From the NCBI GenBank assembly GCA_944362615.1, contig CALVTM010000013.1, positions 1 to 36,041 of the forward strand: a stretch of DNA of 36,041 nt, in the 5' to 3' direction. Below are positions 8,395-16,536 of this stretch, in pieces. The DNA comes from an uncultured Clostridia bacterium (GTDB lineage: Bacteria; Bacillota; Clostridia; Christensenellales; Pumilibacteraceae). Position 1 is the first letter of the stretch, and each line of letters opens with the position of its first letter. A program made the position numbers and the translations under genes. Under the pieces are notes generated by a model. It saw only the letters and a list, made by a program, of their open reading frames with translations, was not told the DNA's origin and ran no database searches.

Positions 8395-9009
8395 TCAATC
8401 TCCCTTTGTTACCGACACATACTCCGTCGGGATATATTCGGCGTCTCCCGTAACACTTATCAGATACTCCCCGTCCGCGCTCAGCCGGAATTCGGTAAAA
8501 GGCTCTGAAAGAGTGTTGTACGCCGAAAGCACTTTGTCTATGCCATCGCCGCTCCGCTTGATTACAGCCTCTTTGCGCGTCCATATCCGAAAGAAAGCAA
8601 AGTCCGTATCCTGCGCTCCGCGCACTTCAGCCGCTTCACCCGGCGCAAAGAAACGCTCGGCAAGAGATACGGCATCCGACATGCGGCGGAGCTTTTCCAC
8701 GTCTGCGCCGACCGCCGCGTCGGACAACGCACATACGGCAAGCGAATGCGAATGCGCTATAGAGATATGAAAAGGATGCCCGGCTATGAACGGCTTGCCT
8801 CCCGGCTCCCTCTCCAGCCGCACTGACGCGGGATCTATGCCCGTGCGCTCAAGCAGCAGGAGCAGAGCGTATATTCCGCTTACGCTCTGCTCCGCACTGT
8901 GTCTGTTCTGCTTGTCCGCAGCAGCGCGGATATACTCCCGCGAAAGAGGAAACGCTTCCCCGATCTCGCGCAGATGGTCGCGCACTACGACTGCCGTTAT
9001 TATCGTCAA
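8395..9009 (-). CDS. 4'-phosphopantetheinyl transferase, Sfp/AcpT-like
   Basis: Protein of 204 residues that would load coenzyme A-derived phosphopantetheine onto carrier proteins. Motifs are in order: HISIAHS (P1-like), VGADVEKL with the Mg-binding Asp and Glu (G-x-D-x-E), and WTRKEAVIK (the W-x-x-K-E-A motif). Its start overlaps the carboxyltransferase stop by 4 nt. A dedicated Sfp-type enzyme inside the operon supports the idea that the two operon ACPs are its substrates. The housekeeping AcpS is not in the window. Confidence 0.9.
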   Translation of the reverse strand: MTIITAVVVRDHLREIGEAFPLSREYIRAAADKQNRHSAEQSVSGIYALLLLLERTGIDPASVRLEREPGGKPFIAGHPFHISIAHSHSLAVCALSDAAVGADVEKLRRMSDAVSLAERFFAPGEAAEVRGAQDTDFAFFRIWTRKEAVIKRSGDGIDKVLSAYNTLSEPFTEFRLSADGEYLISVTGDAEYIPTEYVSVTKGD

Positions 9010-10550
9010 AGCGGAAGATTGCCGTGCTTTTTGGCAGGCAGGCTCTGCTTCTTTCCGTCCAGCATGAGGAATGCGTCCGTTATTCTCGCCTTAGTTTCCT
9101 CGGGCAGAATTACCTCATCCACAAAACCGCGCGCCGCCGCTACATACGGATTCATAAATTTTTCTTCATATTCGGCTATGATCTCCGCACGAGCCGCTTC
9201 CTTGTCCTCTGCCGCTTCGATCTTCTTTCTGCCTATGATATTAGCGGCTCCGTCCGCACCCATGACGGCTATCTCCGCTATCGGCCATGCGAAAACCATG
9301 TCCGCACCCATGCCCTTGGAATTCATCGCTATATAAGCGCCGCCGTACGCTTTGCGCATGATCAGGCTGACTTTGGGAACAGTCGCTTCCGAGTAAGCGT
9401 AAAGCATCTTTGCGCCGTGACGGATGATACCGTTATATTCCTGCTGCTTTCCGGGAAGGAATGCAGGTACGTCCACGAGCGTGAGTATGGGAATATTGAA
9501 GCAATCGCAGAAACGTATGAAACGCGCAGCCTTATCCCCCGCATTGAAATCCAGTGAACCTGCAAGTACGTTAGGCTGATTTGCAACTACGCCTACCGTG
9601 CGGTGTCCCATGCGAATAAAGCCGATCACTATATTCTTTGCCCAATCGGGCTGCACTTCGAGGAACGTGCCTCTGTCGGCAATTTCCTCTATAACGCGCT
9701 TGACGTCATACGCCTTTTTCTTGTCGTCCGGCACTATCGACTGAAATCCCGTCGCCTTTGTGATATATCCGGGGTCAAACGGTACGCCCTTATCCTCACA
9801 GTTGGACGGAAGATATCCTATGAGCTGACGCACGCCGTTCAGACAGCTCTTATCGTCCGGATAAGAGAAATGCGCGACGCCGCTCTTCTGCGTGTGTACA
9901 GCCGCTCCGCCAAGTTCGGCGGTGGTGACCGTTTCGCCCGTTACCGCTTTGATGACAGCCGGTCCGGTTATATACATCTGGCTCGTCGACTCCGTCATGA
10001 ATATGAAGTCGCAAAGTGCCGGAGCATAGCATGCGCCGCCCGCGCAAGGTCCCATTATAACGGCTATCTGAGGAATAACGCCGCTGAAACGTGAGTGGCG
10101 GTAGAATATTCCGCCGTAACCGGAAAGCGAATCGATACCTTCCTCTATTCTCGCGCCGCCGCTGTCATTTACAGATATGAACGGAGCGCGGTTGTCATAT
10201 GCCATATCCATGATACGGCATATCTTCTGAGCCTGAGCTTCTCCGAGACTGCCGCCGCCTACCGTGAAATCCTGTGAGCTCGCAAATACGAGCTTACCGC
10301 CTATACGGCCGTACCCTGTGACAACGCCGTCGCCGAGCACCTTCTTCTTATCCATGCCGAAATCGTTGATACGCGACTCTACAAGCGAATTCACTTCGGT
10401 GAAAGTGCCGCGGTCAAACAGGTATTCCATTCTTTCATATGCCGTCATCTTGCCGGAAGCATGCTGCTTCTCCACTCTTGCGGCACCGCCGCCGGTAGCG
10501 TGCTTAGCACGCTTTTCCTTAAGCGTATTTATCGTTTTTTCATCCCACAT
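9006..10550 (-). CDS. Acyl-CoA carboxyltransferase, PccB/MmdA type
   Basis: Protein of 514 residues with the two crotonase-like domains of biotin-dependent carboxyltransferases. Visible landmarks are SSQDFTVGGGSLGE and the oxyanion region GPCAGGACYAPAL in the N-terminal half, LVDVPAFLPGKQQEYNGIIRHGAKML and RKAYGGAYIAMNSKGMGAD in the C-terminal half, and the C-terminal HGNLPL typical of PccB and methylmalonyl-CoA decarboxylase alpha. It could make malonyl- or methylmalonyl-CoA, or act in a decarboxylase. No biotin carrier, biotin carboxylase or decarboxylase membrane subunit lies in the operon. The ATG follows GGAGGG. Substrate specificity cannot be read with confidence. Confidence 0.88.
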   Translation of the reverse strand: MWDEKTINTLKEKRAKHATGGGAARVEKQHASGKMTAYERMEYLFDRGTFTEVNSLVESRINDFGMDKKKVLGDGVVTGYGRIGGKLVFASSQDFTVGGGSLGEAQAQKICRIMDMAYDNRAPFISVNDSGGARIEEGIDSLSGYGGIFYRHSRFSGVIPQIAVIMGPCAGGACYAPALCDFIFMTESTSQMYITGPAVIKAVTGETVTTAELGGAAVHTQKSGVAHFSYPDDKSCLNGVRQLIGYLPSNCEDKGVPFDPGYITKATGFQSIVPDDKKKAYDVKRVIEEIADRGTFLEVQPDWAKNIVIGFIRMGHRTVGVVANQPNVLAGSLDFNAGDKAARFIRFCDCFNIPILTLVDVPAFLPGKQQEYNGIIRHGAKMLYAYSEATVPKVSLIMRKAYGGAYIAMNSKGMGADMVFAWPIAEIAVMGADGAANIIGRKKIEAAEDKEAARAEIIAEYEEKFMNPYVAAARGFVDEVILPEETKARITDAFLMLDGKKQSLPAKKHGNLPL

Positions 10551-10564
10551 ATTATATCCCTCCG

Positions 10565-11491
10565 TTATACGGTGAGCTTCGCAATGTCCTCAACGCCGTT
10601 GATCGTTACAACGGGTATCGCCCTATCTATGCGCTTCATGAATCCTGCAAGCGTTTTGCCCGGTCCGATCTCTATGAACTCTTCAACGCCTTCACTGAGC
10701 ATAAGGCGTACCGACTGCTCCCAGCGTACCGGAGAGTACACCTGACGCACGAGCATATCTGCCGTAAGCGACGTGTCCGTGACCTTTTCCGCGGATACGT
10801 TGCACACATACGGGACCTTTGCCCCGCTTATCTTTACGCCCTCGAGCACGCGTGAAAGCTGATCTCCCGCAACCTTAAGCAGCGGTGAATGGAATGGTCC
10901 GCTGACGTTAAGAGGCGCAACAAGTTTTGCACCGCCCTCTTTTAAAAGCTCGCCTGCTCTGTCTACAGCCGCCTTGTCTCCGCTGATGACTATCTGTCCG
11001 GGACAGTTATAATTGGCGGGAACGACACAGAGTCCGGTTTCTTCCGAAACTTTTGCGCAGGCTTCTTCGATAACGCCTGCATCCAGCCCTATGATCGCGC
11101 TCATACCGCCTTTGCCGGCAGGCACCGCATTTTCCATGTATATTCCGCGCTTGCGTACGACTTTAAGCGCATCGATATAATCCATCGCGCCGCACGCAAC
11201 AAGAGCGGCGTATTCGCCAAGAGAAAGTCCCGCCGTTATCATGCACTCGGCTCCGGCTTTTTCCACCGCCTTGAGTACGCATACCTCTGCTGCAAGCATA
11301 GCCGCCTGAGTGTACTCCGTCTTGTTTATCAGCTCGTTCGGTTCAAACAGTATCGCGCGGAGATCAAAGTCCAGCGCGTCTGCTCCGTTGTCTATAACTG
11401 CTTTGCAATCCGCATCCGTGTCGTAAAAGTCTTTTGCCATTCCGACATACTGCGCTCCCTGTCCGGGGAATATAAAAGCTCTCTTTTTCAT
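10565..11491 (-). CDS. fabD: Malonyl-CoA:ACP transacylase
   Basis: Protein of 308 residues. The N-terminus AFIFPGQGAQYVGM has the conserved GQGAQ motif. The nucleophile is the serine in GLSLGEYAAL, and the catalytic histidine is in GPFHSPLL. It transfers a malonyl group from CoA to ACP and so supplies extender units. A TTG codon two codons upstream also opens the frame, but the ATG (MKKRAFIF) fits the family better. It lies 9 nt after fabZ. The GLSLGE form (Leu where many FabD have His) is common in the family. Confidence 0.93.
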   Translation of the reverse strand: MKKRAFIFPGQGAQYVGMAKDFYDTDADCKAVIDNGADALDFDLRAILFEPNELINKTEYTQAAMLAAEVCVLKAVEKAGAECMITAGLSLGEYAALVACGAMDYIDALKVVRKRGIYMENAVPAGKGGMSAIIGLDAGVIEEACAKVSEETGLCVVPANYNCPGQIVISGDKAAVDRAGELLKEGGAKLVAPLNVSGPFHSPLLKVAGDQLSRVLEGVKISGAKVPYVCNVSAEKVTDTSLTADMLVRQVYSPVRWEQSVRLMLSEGVEEFIEIGPGKTLAGFMKRIDRAIPVVTINGVEDIAKLTV

Positions 11492-11500
11492 CTTCAATTC

Positions 11501-11947
11501 TCAGTCCTTGGAATACAGTTTTTCCCTGCTCGCCGCCGTAAAAGACAGCTCGCCTTTAGCGCGAAGCGCTCCGTCTACCGACGCTTTTACAGAAAATTTA
11601 TACAGTCCGCTCGCCGCCATGAGCACGTTTGCTTCCAGCGTGAGCGTATCGCCCGGTACTACCGCTTTGACAAATTTGAACGCATCCGCTTTAAGCAGCA
11701 CATACACCTTATCGGGATCGCTCGCATCTTCGTCGATAACAAGCGAACACAACTGCGCAAGCGCTTCTATGATGAGTACTCCCGGCATAACGGGCATTTC
11801 CGGAAAATGTCCGAGAAAGTACGGCTCGTTCACAGATACGCACTTGACGCCTCTGGCATACTTGCCCGGTTCAAGCTCGTCCACGCGTTCCACCATCTGA
11901 AAAGGCGGGCGTTGCTTTATTCTCTTGTTGATATCAAGTATATTCAT
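11501..11947 (-). CDS. fabZ: 3-hydroxyacyl-ACP dehydratase
   Basis: Hot-dog fold protein of 148 residues. The active-site block LGHFPEMPVMPGVLIIEALAQL holds the catalytic His and, 14 residues later, the Glu of FabZ. It dehydrates 3-hydroxyacyl-ACP to trans-2-enoyl-ACP. I chose ATG at 11947 over an in-frame TTG at 11965 because AAAGGA sits at the right distance before the ATG and the N-terminus MNILDINKRIKQRPPF matches FabZ. With no enoyl reductase in the operon, its double bonds might be kept in the product. Confidence 0.93.
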   Translation of the reverse strand: MNILDINKRIKQRPPFQMVERVDELEPGKYARGVKCVSVNEPYFLGHFPEMPVMPGVLIIEALAQLCSLVIDEDASDPDKVYVLLKADAFKFVKAVVPGDTLTLEANVLMAASGLYKFSVKASVDGALRAKGELSFTAASREKLYSKD

Positions 11948-11983
11948 AAGTTTATCCTTTTTCAACCGAAACGGCGGGTCGCA

Positions 11984-12724
11984 TCAAAGCGACAGCCCGC
12001 CGTCGATAACAAGCGTCTGACCCGTGATGTACGAGGCTTCGTCGCTTGCAAGGAATGCCGCAAGCTCTGCGACTTCCTCTACCTTTCCCAACCGACCGAG
12101 CGGGATCTGGGTCAGGTATTCCTGTATTTTGTCTTCCGGGAGATTTGCCACCATATCGGTCGCTATGAAACCGGGCGCTATCGCGTTCACTCTTATGCCG
12201 TACGGCGCAAGTTCTCTCGCAAGCGTCGCCGTCATAGAATTGATCGCGCCCTTTGTTGCGGCATATACGGACTGTCCGGGGAGAGCCATCATGCTGCTGA
12301 CCGATGATATATTGATTATCACGCCCTTTTTGGCTTTGAACATCTTAAGCGTCGCCGCCTGAGCGCAGTAAAAATATCCTTTTACGTTGATATTCAAACT
12401 TCTGTCGAGTGAGTCGGGAGAAAGCATCAGAAGGAAAGCATCGTCCACTACGCCCGCATTGTTGACAAGTACGTCTATGTGTCCGAGCTCCTTTACTACG
12501 CTGCGGAACATAGCATTGACGTCACCGCGGTCACCCGCGTTCGCTTTTACGATCATTGCGCGCCTGCCGTAAGATCTTATCTTATCAGCAACCTTTTCCG
12601 CCTCTGCCTCGTTCGAGTTATAATTGACTGCAACATCGTAACCGCTTTCGGCAAGTTTGATCGCTATCGCACGTCCTATTCCTCTTGATGCGCCCGTCAC
12701 AAGCGCGACTTTGTTCTCTTCCAT
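11984..12724 (-). CDS. fabG: 3-oxoacyl-ACP reductase
   Basis: Short-chain dehydrogenase of 246 residues that reduces beta-ketoacyl-ACP with NAD(P)H. The cofactor motif is TGASRGIG (residues 10-17) and NNAG follows at about 88-91. The catalytic serine and Tyr-x-x-x-Lys are in NISSVSSMMALPGQSVYAATKGA. The C-terminus YITGQTLVIDGG is standard FabG. GGAGG precedes the ATG at good spacing. It sits between the KS-CLF gene and fabZ, the expected place for the ketoreduction step. Confidence 0.94.
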   Translation of the reverse strand: MEENKVALVTGASRGIGRAIAIKLAESGYDVAVNYNSNEAEAEKVADKIRSYGRRAMIVKANAGDRGDVNAMFRSVVKELGHIDVLVNNAGVVDDAFLLMLSPDSLDRSLNINVKGYFYCAQAATLKMFKAKKGVIINISSVSSMMALPGQSVYAATKGAINSMTATLARELAPYGIRVNAIAPGFIATDMVANLPEDKIQEYLTQIPLGRLGKVEEVAELAAFLASDEASYITGQTLVIDGGLSL

Positions 12725-12741
12725 TTCGTTTGCCTCCGCGT

Positions 12742-15039
12742 TTATGCCTTGCGCAGTACAAGCGCATTATAACTTCCGCCTACGGACGCGCCGAGAACAA
12801 GCGCATACTCGCCCTCACCGCCGTCGATCACGCCGCCGAGCATCATTGCCGCATGAGCTACCGAGAGCGCACTCGATGCCGCTCTTCCCTCGCCGCACAA
12901 TGCCTTTACACTTACTTTCTTCGCTCCCGCAAAATCAGCAAGCGCATCCTTCTCGGCTTCTTCAAGCGAATTGACTCCGTTCGTGCAGGTCATCACCATG
13001 CCTATATCGCCCGCGCTTACGCCCGATTCCCTGAGCGCAAGTCCGATTGCTTCTTTCAGTTTACCCGCACAGCCGTACTTACCGAACTCCGTCGGACAGT
13101 GAGCAAATCCGCTGCCGAGCACTTCGGCATACTTCTTTGCACCGCGCGCGTTTGCGCTGCTCTCACGCTCAAGCACGACGGTCACGGCTCCGTCACCCGG
13201 AGTCATGCCGGCTGCTATCGCGCCCGCCTTTTCGTAAAGCATATGCACGGTTTCCGAATCCTCGTCCGCGCCTATTGCAAGAATAACGTCATTCTGCGTT
13301 GTATGAAGCACTCTGGTCGCAAACGCTACAGCCGCTATTCCGCTGGCAGCGCCGTTGGAAAGCGTTACGTTATATCCCTTTACTCCTGCAGCTATCGAGA
13401 AATATCCCGGCGCCGCATTGTATACCGTATTCGGGAACAGGAACGCGCTGCCCGCCTGAGTTCCGCTTGCTATTATGCCCTTCTGGAAATTGGCTATATC
13501 CGTCTGAGGTCCGTCCGACGTACCCGCCACTATTCCTATCTTACGGGAATTTTCATCGCTTACCGTTATTCCGGCATTCGCAAGCGCACGTTTTCCGGAT
13601 ACGCACGTCATCTGACTGAGCTTATCCAGCTTACGGTAGAAATTCAGTTTGATACCGACAGCATCGAAGTCCTCTTTACCTACGGCGCTGATATAGTCTC
13701 CGCAGTTCTCGCATCTCTTTGCCGCCGCGCCCGCATTCACGTTTGCCGCGTACTCCTCTTCCGTGTTTCCGAGAGGGCTCACAATACCGAAACCGGTTAT
13801 GAATATCCGCTCTTTGTTCGGCTGAGCAAGTGATCTTTCCACGCCTTCTTTAGCGTAAATTATACTTGCGTTGTTACCGCCGAAAGCATAGTTATTCGAC
13901 TGCACATAGTCTACCTTTCTCTGCTTGCCCGTATTGGGAACGAAATCAAAATCGCCCGCCTTCTCGCGCATGGCTGCCTTGTCCTCTTCGGTATATCCGA
14001 CAGTCGGAGGTACGATACCGCGCTCGATAGCCTTTACGCACATTACCGCTTCCACGCTTCCTGCCGCACCGAGACAGTGACCTACCATCGACTTGGTCGT
14101 AGAACAGCTTACTTTGCCGTCCTGTCCGAACACTCTGAGCATCGCTCCCAGTTCGGAAGTATCGTTGAGCGGCGTGCCTGTACCGTGTGCGTTGATATAA
14201 TCCACATCCGACGCCTTTATGCCCGAATTTGCAAGTGAGCGCTCCATTGCCGACTGCATTCCCTCTCCATCCGGAGCGGGCGCGGTTATGTGATGCGCAT
14301 CGGAGGATACTCCGCTGCCGAGCACTTCACAGTATATTTTTGCTCCGCGCGCTTTCGCATGCTCGTAGGATTCTACGATCAGTATGCCGGCGCCTTCACC
14401 GAGCGCTATGCCCTTGGACTTATTGAAAGGCCTGCAGGGTTCGCTGTCCAGCGCGTGAAGCGCATGAAAGCCCGAGAAAGCAAGGCTGCTCATCGGATCG
14501 CTTCCACCCGCTATGACCGCATCCGCTTTTCCGCTGCGGATAAGATCCGCCGCTATCGCTATGCTCATCGTTCCGGCTGCGCACGCATTGGCTACGTTGT
14601 CCACTGCCCCCTGCGCCCCGAACTTAAGCGCGACATTGTTCGCTATCGCGGAAATGGGCATTTTCAGAACGTCCTCGCCTGACGCCTTTCCGGGATCAGC
14701 AACATAGTCGCGGTAAAACTTTTCTATACTTACAGCTCCGCCCACACAGCTGCCTATCACTACGCTGACGCGGGACGGATCAGCAGAGACGTCCAGCCCG
14801 GAATCGGTCACGGCTTCGGTTGCCGCTTTTATGCACAGAGCGCTCGCTCTGTCTTCACCCTCGGGCGTGACGAACTCGTTGTATTCTCCACCTATATGAG
14901 CGTAACAAGCGGAATGCTCCACGCTTTTGACTTCTTTTATACCGACCTTGCCTGCAATAGCATTGTTAAAACATTCATCGGCACTGCCGCCGATAGCACA
15001 GGTCAGACCCAAACCGGTTATAACTACTCTGTCGTTCAT
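12742..15039 (-). CDS. Fused double ketosynthase (KS plus chain-length-factor-like domain)
   Basis: Single protein of 765 residues holding two tandem FabF-like thiolase-fold domains. Domain 1 (about 1-400) is a full condensing enzyme with C153 in NVANACAAG, H285 in NAHGTGTP, H321 in VGHCLGAAG and the terminal NNYAFGGNNA loop. Domain 2 (about 410-765) starts again with RIFITGFGIVSPLGN but has A564 in place of the cysteine (LSNGAASG), C685 in place of the first histidine and E717 in place of the second (LCGEGRA). It is also shorter, about 355 residues. That pattern is what is known of chain-length factors in type II polyketide synthases and aryl polyene systems, where KS and CLF are normally two proteins. 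The start overlaps the upstream ACP stop by 4 nt. The frame is continuous, so this is a fusion and not two genes. Confidence 0.88.
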   Translation of the reverse strand: MNDRVVITGLGLTCAIGGSADECFNNAIAGKVGIKEVKSVEHSACYAHIGGEYNEFVTPEGEDRASALCIKAATEAVTDSGLDVSADPSRVSVVIGSCVGGAVSIEKFYRDYVADPGKASGEDVLKMPISAIANNVALKFGAQGAVDNVANACAAGTMSIAIAADLIRSGKADAVIAGGSDPMSSLAFSGFHALHALDSEPCRPFNKSKGIALGEGAGILIVESYEHAKARGAKIYCEVLGSGVSSDAHHITAPAPDGEGMQSAMERSLANSGIKASDVDYINAHGTGTPLNDTSELGAMLRVFGQDGKVSCSTTKSMVGHCLGAAGSVEAVMCVKAIERGIVPPTVGYTEEDKAAMREKAGDFDFVPNTGKQRKVDYVQSNNYAFGGNNASIIYAKEGVERSLAQPNKERIFITGFGIVSPLGNTEEEYAANVNAGAAAKRCENCGDYISAVGKEDFDAVGIKLNFYRKLDKLSQMTCVSGKRALANAGITVSDENSRKIGIVAGTSDGPQTDIANFQKGIIASGTQAGSAFLFPNTVYNAAPGYFSIAAGVKGYNVTLSNGAASGIAAVAFATRVLHTTQNDVILAIGADEDSETVHMLYEKAGAIAAGMTPGDGAVTVVLERESSANARGAKKYAEVLGSGFAHCPTEFGKYGCAGKLKEAIGLALRESGVSAGDIGMVMTCTNGVNSLEEAEKDALADFAGAKKVSVKALCGEGRAASSALSVAHAAMMLGGVIDGGEGEYALVLGASVGGSYNALVLRKA

Positions 15040-15305
15040 TTCTTATTTTCCTTAAAGTCCGGATTATTGACTATGTATTCGCTGAGCGTGCGTATGTCTC
15101 TGAATACAGAGTCATGCGCGCCTATCAGCGATACGCCGAAAAGCAGGTCCATGCCCGCTATGATCTCAAGAGAGTCCACGCTGTCCAGTCCTATACCGTC
15201 GCCGAACAGCGGGACGTCGTATGTTATGTTCTCTCTCGGCAACCGAAGGTTCTCCGAAAGATAGTCTGCTATCTTATCAGCAACCGCCTTCTGTCGCGCA
15301 TTCAT
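15036..15305 (-). CDS. Acyl carrier protein (second copy)
   Basis: Acidic carrier protein of 89 residues. S42 in GLDSVDSLEII is the expected phosphopantetheine site. The following FGVSL.. helix matches ACPs. Its start shares one base with the stop of the upstream ACP gene (TAATG), so translation is probably coupled, and its stop overlaps the KS-CLF start. The form FGDGIGLDSVDSLE resembles carrier proteins of highly reducing type II systems more than the fatty-acid ACP motif GADSLDTVE. That comparison is from memory and should be checked. Confidence 0.92.
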   Translation of the reverse strand: MNARQKAVADKIADYLSENLRLPRENITYDVPLFGDGIGLDSVDSLEIIAGMDLLFGVSLIGAHDSVFRDIRTLSEYIVNNPDFKENKK

Positions 15306-15559
15306 TATTTGTCCAGATTATCCATGACGTACTTGCTGAGCGTTTCGATAGTCTGAAAATGCTCTCTGTCAACACCCATCATGGATACGCCGAATTCCTG
15401 GTCGATACCTGCTATGATCTCAAGCGAGTCTACGCTGTCAAGACCGATGTCGTCTCCGAAAAGCTTTGCGTCGTCCGTAAGGTCTTCCTCGGGAAGTCTG
15501 AGATCCTCTACGAGTATCTTCTTGATCTTATCTGCGATCTCTCTCTGTTTTGCGTCCAT
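15305..15559 (-). CDS. Acyl carrier protein (first copy)
   Basis: Acyl carrier protein of 84 residues with S42 in GLDSVDSLEII. It closely resembles the next ACP: residues 34-51 differ at one position (FGDDIGL versus FGDGIGL). The variable parts are helix I and the C-terminus, so the copies have probably diverged in partner contacts. A strong GGAGG precedes the ATG. It is the first gene of the nine-gene operon. The 132-bp gap to the reductase upstream shows only weak promoter-like sequences. Confidence 0.93.
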   Translation of the reverse strand: MDAKQREIADKIKKILVEDLRLPEEDLTDDAKLFGDDIGLDSVDSLEIIAGIDQEFGVSMMGVDREHFQTIETLSKYVMDNLDK

Positions 15560-15691
15560 TTTCTTTATTCCTCCAAAATTTATTTTTTTTATTTTGCGCG
15601 TTACGCGCTCCGTCTGCGCCCTTTTCTTATCAGTATTTATAACGGCAGACCTTCAAATGCTTTTTATTATTATATAAATAAAGTTACTTAT

Positions 15692-16472
15692 TTAATATAT
15701 AAGGTCTATCTTCTTTCCGAGAGCTTCCACTTCTTTGATGGTTTCTTCATCCGACTTGCGGAAGTCCTCCATCGTTATGCCCCAGCCGACATCCGCCAAA
15801 TGCGCATACATCGTGGGCGGATATAAATGCGAACATATCTTTTCATGCGTCGCTTCAGATAACTCGCCGTCTCTTCCGTATTCAACTCCGGCATCATGCA
15901 CCGCTTCCAGTCTCGCCTGGCAACGACGCTGAGTCACGCGCCTCGAGAAAAGCTCGCCCTCTCCGAGGAATATCTCCATAAAGTTTCCTTCACCGCATAT
16001 CATACTGAACTGCGCTCTTATCGCATCGTAACTTTTATCTGTAGGATAAAATCCGCATGTGGATATGAGTATGGTCTTATGTTTTGCGGTAAAGCGCGGC
16101 GGATGCCCTCCGTTTACAAGATAATCGCGCTGACCTTCCATGAACGGAGCTACCGTCGGAAGCTGCCTCTCTATCAATGCCTTGAGCTTTCCGGGTACCG
16201 AGTAATAAAAAAGCGGGAAGCTGTATATCACAAGATCGGACGAAAGTATTTTGAGAGTTACACTCCTAACATCGTCTTTGATAACACACTTTCCCGGCGT
16301 TTTAGACCAGCAGCAAAAGCAGCCAAGGCAGGGCTCTATTTTAAGATCTTTAACGGTTACCGTTTCTACCTCGATATCCGCGCTCTCTGACATTCCCTGA
16401 ACGAATGCGCGCGTTACCTTCATGGTATTGCTATTTTCACCTCTCGGGCTACCGTTGATTATCAGTACTTTC
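15692..16472 (-). CDS. NAD(P)H-dependent FMN reductase / flavodoxin-fold oxidoreductase with cysteine cluster
   Basis: The coding region begins at the GTG whose first base is at about 16474 and encodes about 260 residues. The N-terminus KVLIINGSPRGENSNTMKV is the flavin phosphate-binding loop of the NADPH-dependent FMN reductase family. A cysteine cluster, PCLGCFCCWSKTPGKCVIKDD (near residues 52-72), is typical of the iron-sulfur-flavoprotein-like branch. The C-terminal 100 residues are unusual for the short members and I cannot assign them. The electron acceptor is unknown. It has its own promoter and the same direction as the acyl-chain operon 132 bp downstream, with no clear terminator between. 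Read-through would link them, but a separate role is equally possible. Confidence 0.82.
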
Positions 16473-16507
16473 ACGTCCCTGTTTCTCCTCTTTACTTGAC
16501 ATATGAC

Positions 16508-16536
16508 ATTTTACAATATCTGTTTTCAAAAGTCAA
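16508..16536 (-). promoter_or_regulatory. Promoter of the FMN reductase gene
   Basis: Minus strand TTGACT (16536-16531) and TAAAAT (16513-16508) with a 17-bp spacer, each one mismatch from consensus, 33 bp upstream of the GTG start. A GAGGAG ribosome binding site follows. It may also drive the acyl-chain operon by read-through. Confidence 0.75.

Noticed and set aside
12685..13833. 382-codon open frame on the plus strand opposite the KS-CLF gene
   Set aside because: It is antisense to strongly conserved ketosynthase motifs, has no ribosome binding site and gives an Arg/Tyr/His-rich translation typical of a shadow frame. The same holds for long antisense frames over ychF (23333-24439), purH (29474-30529) and purL (24384-25307).
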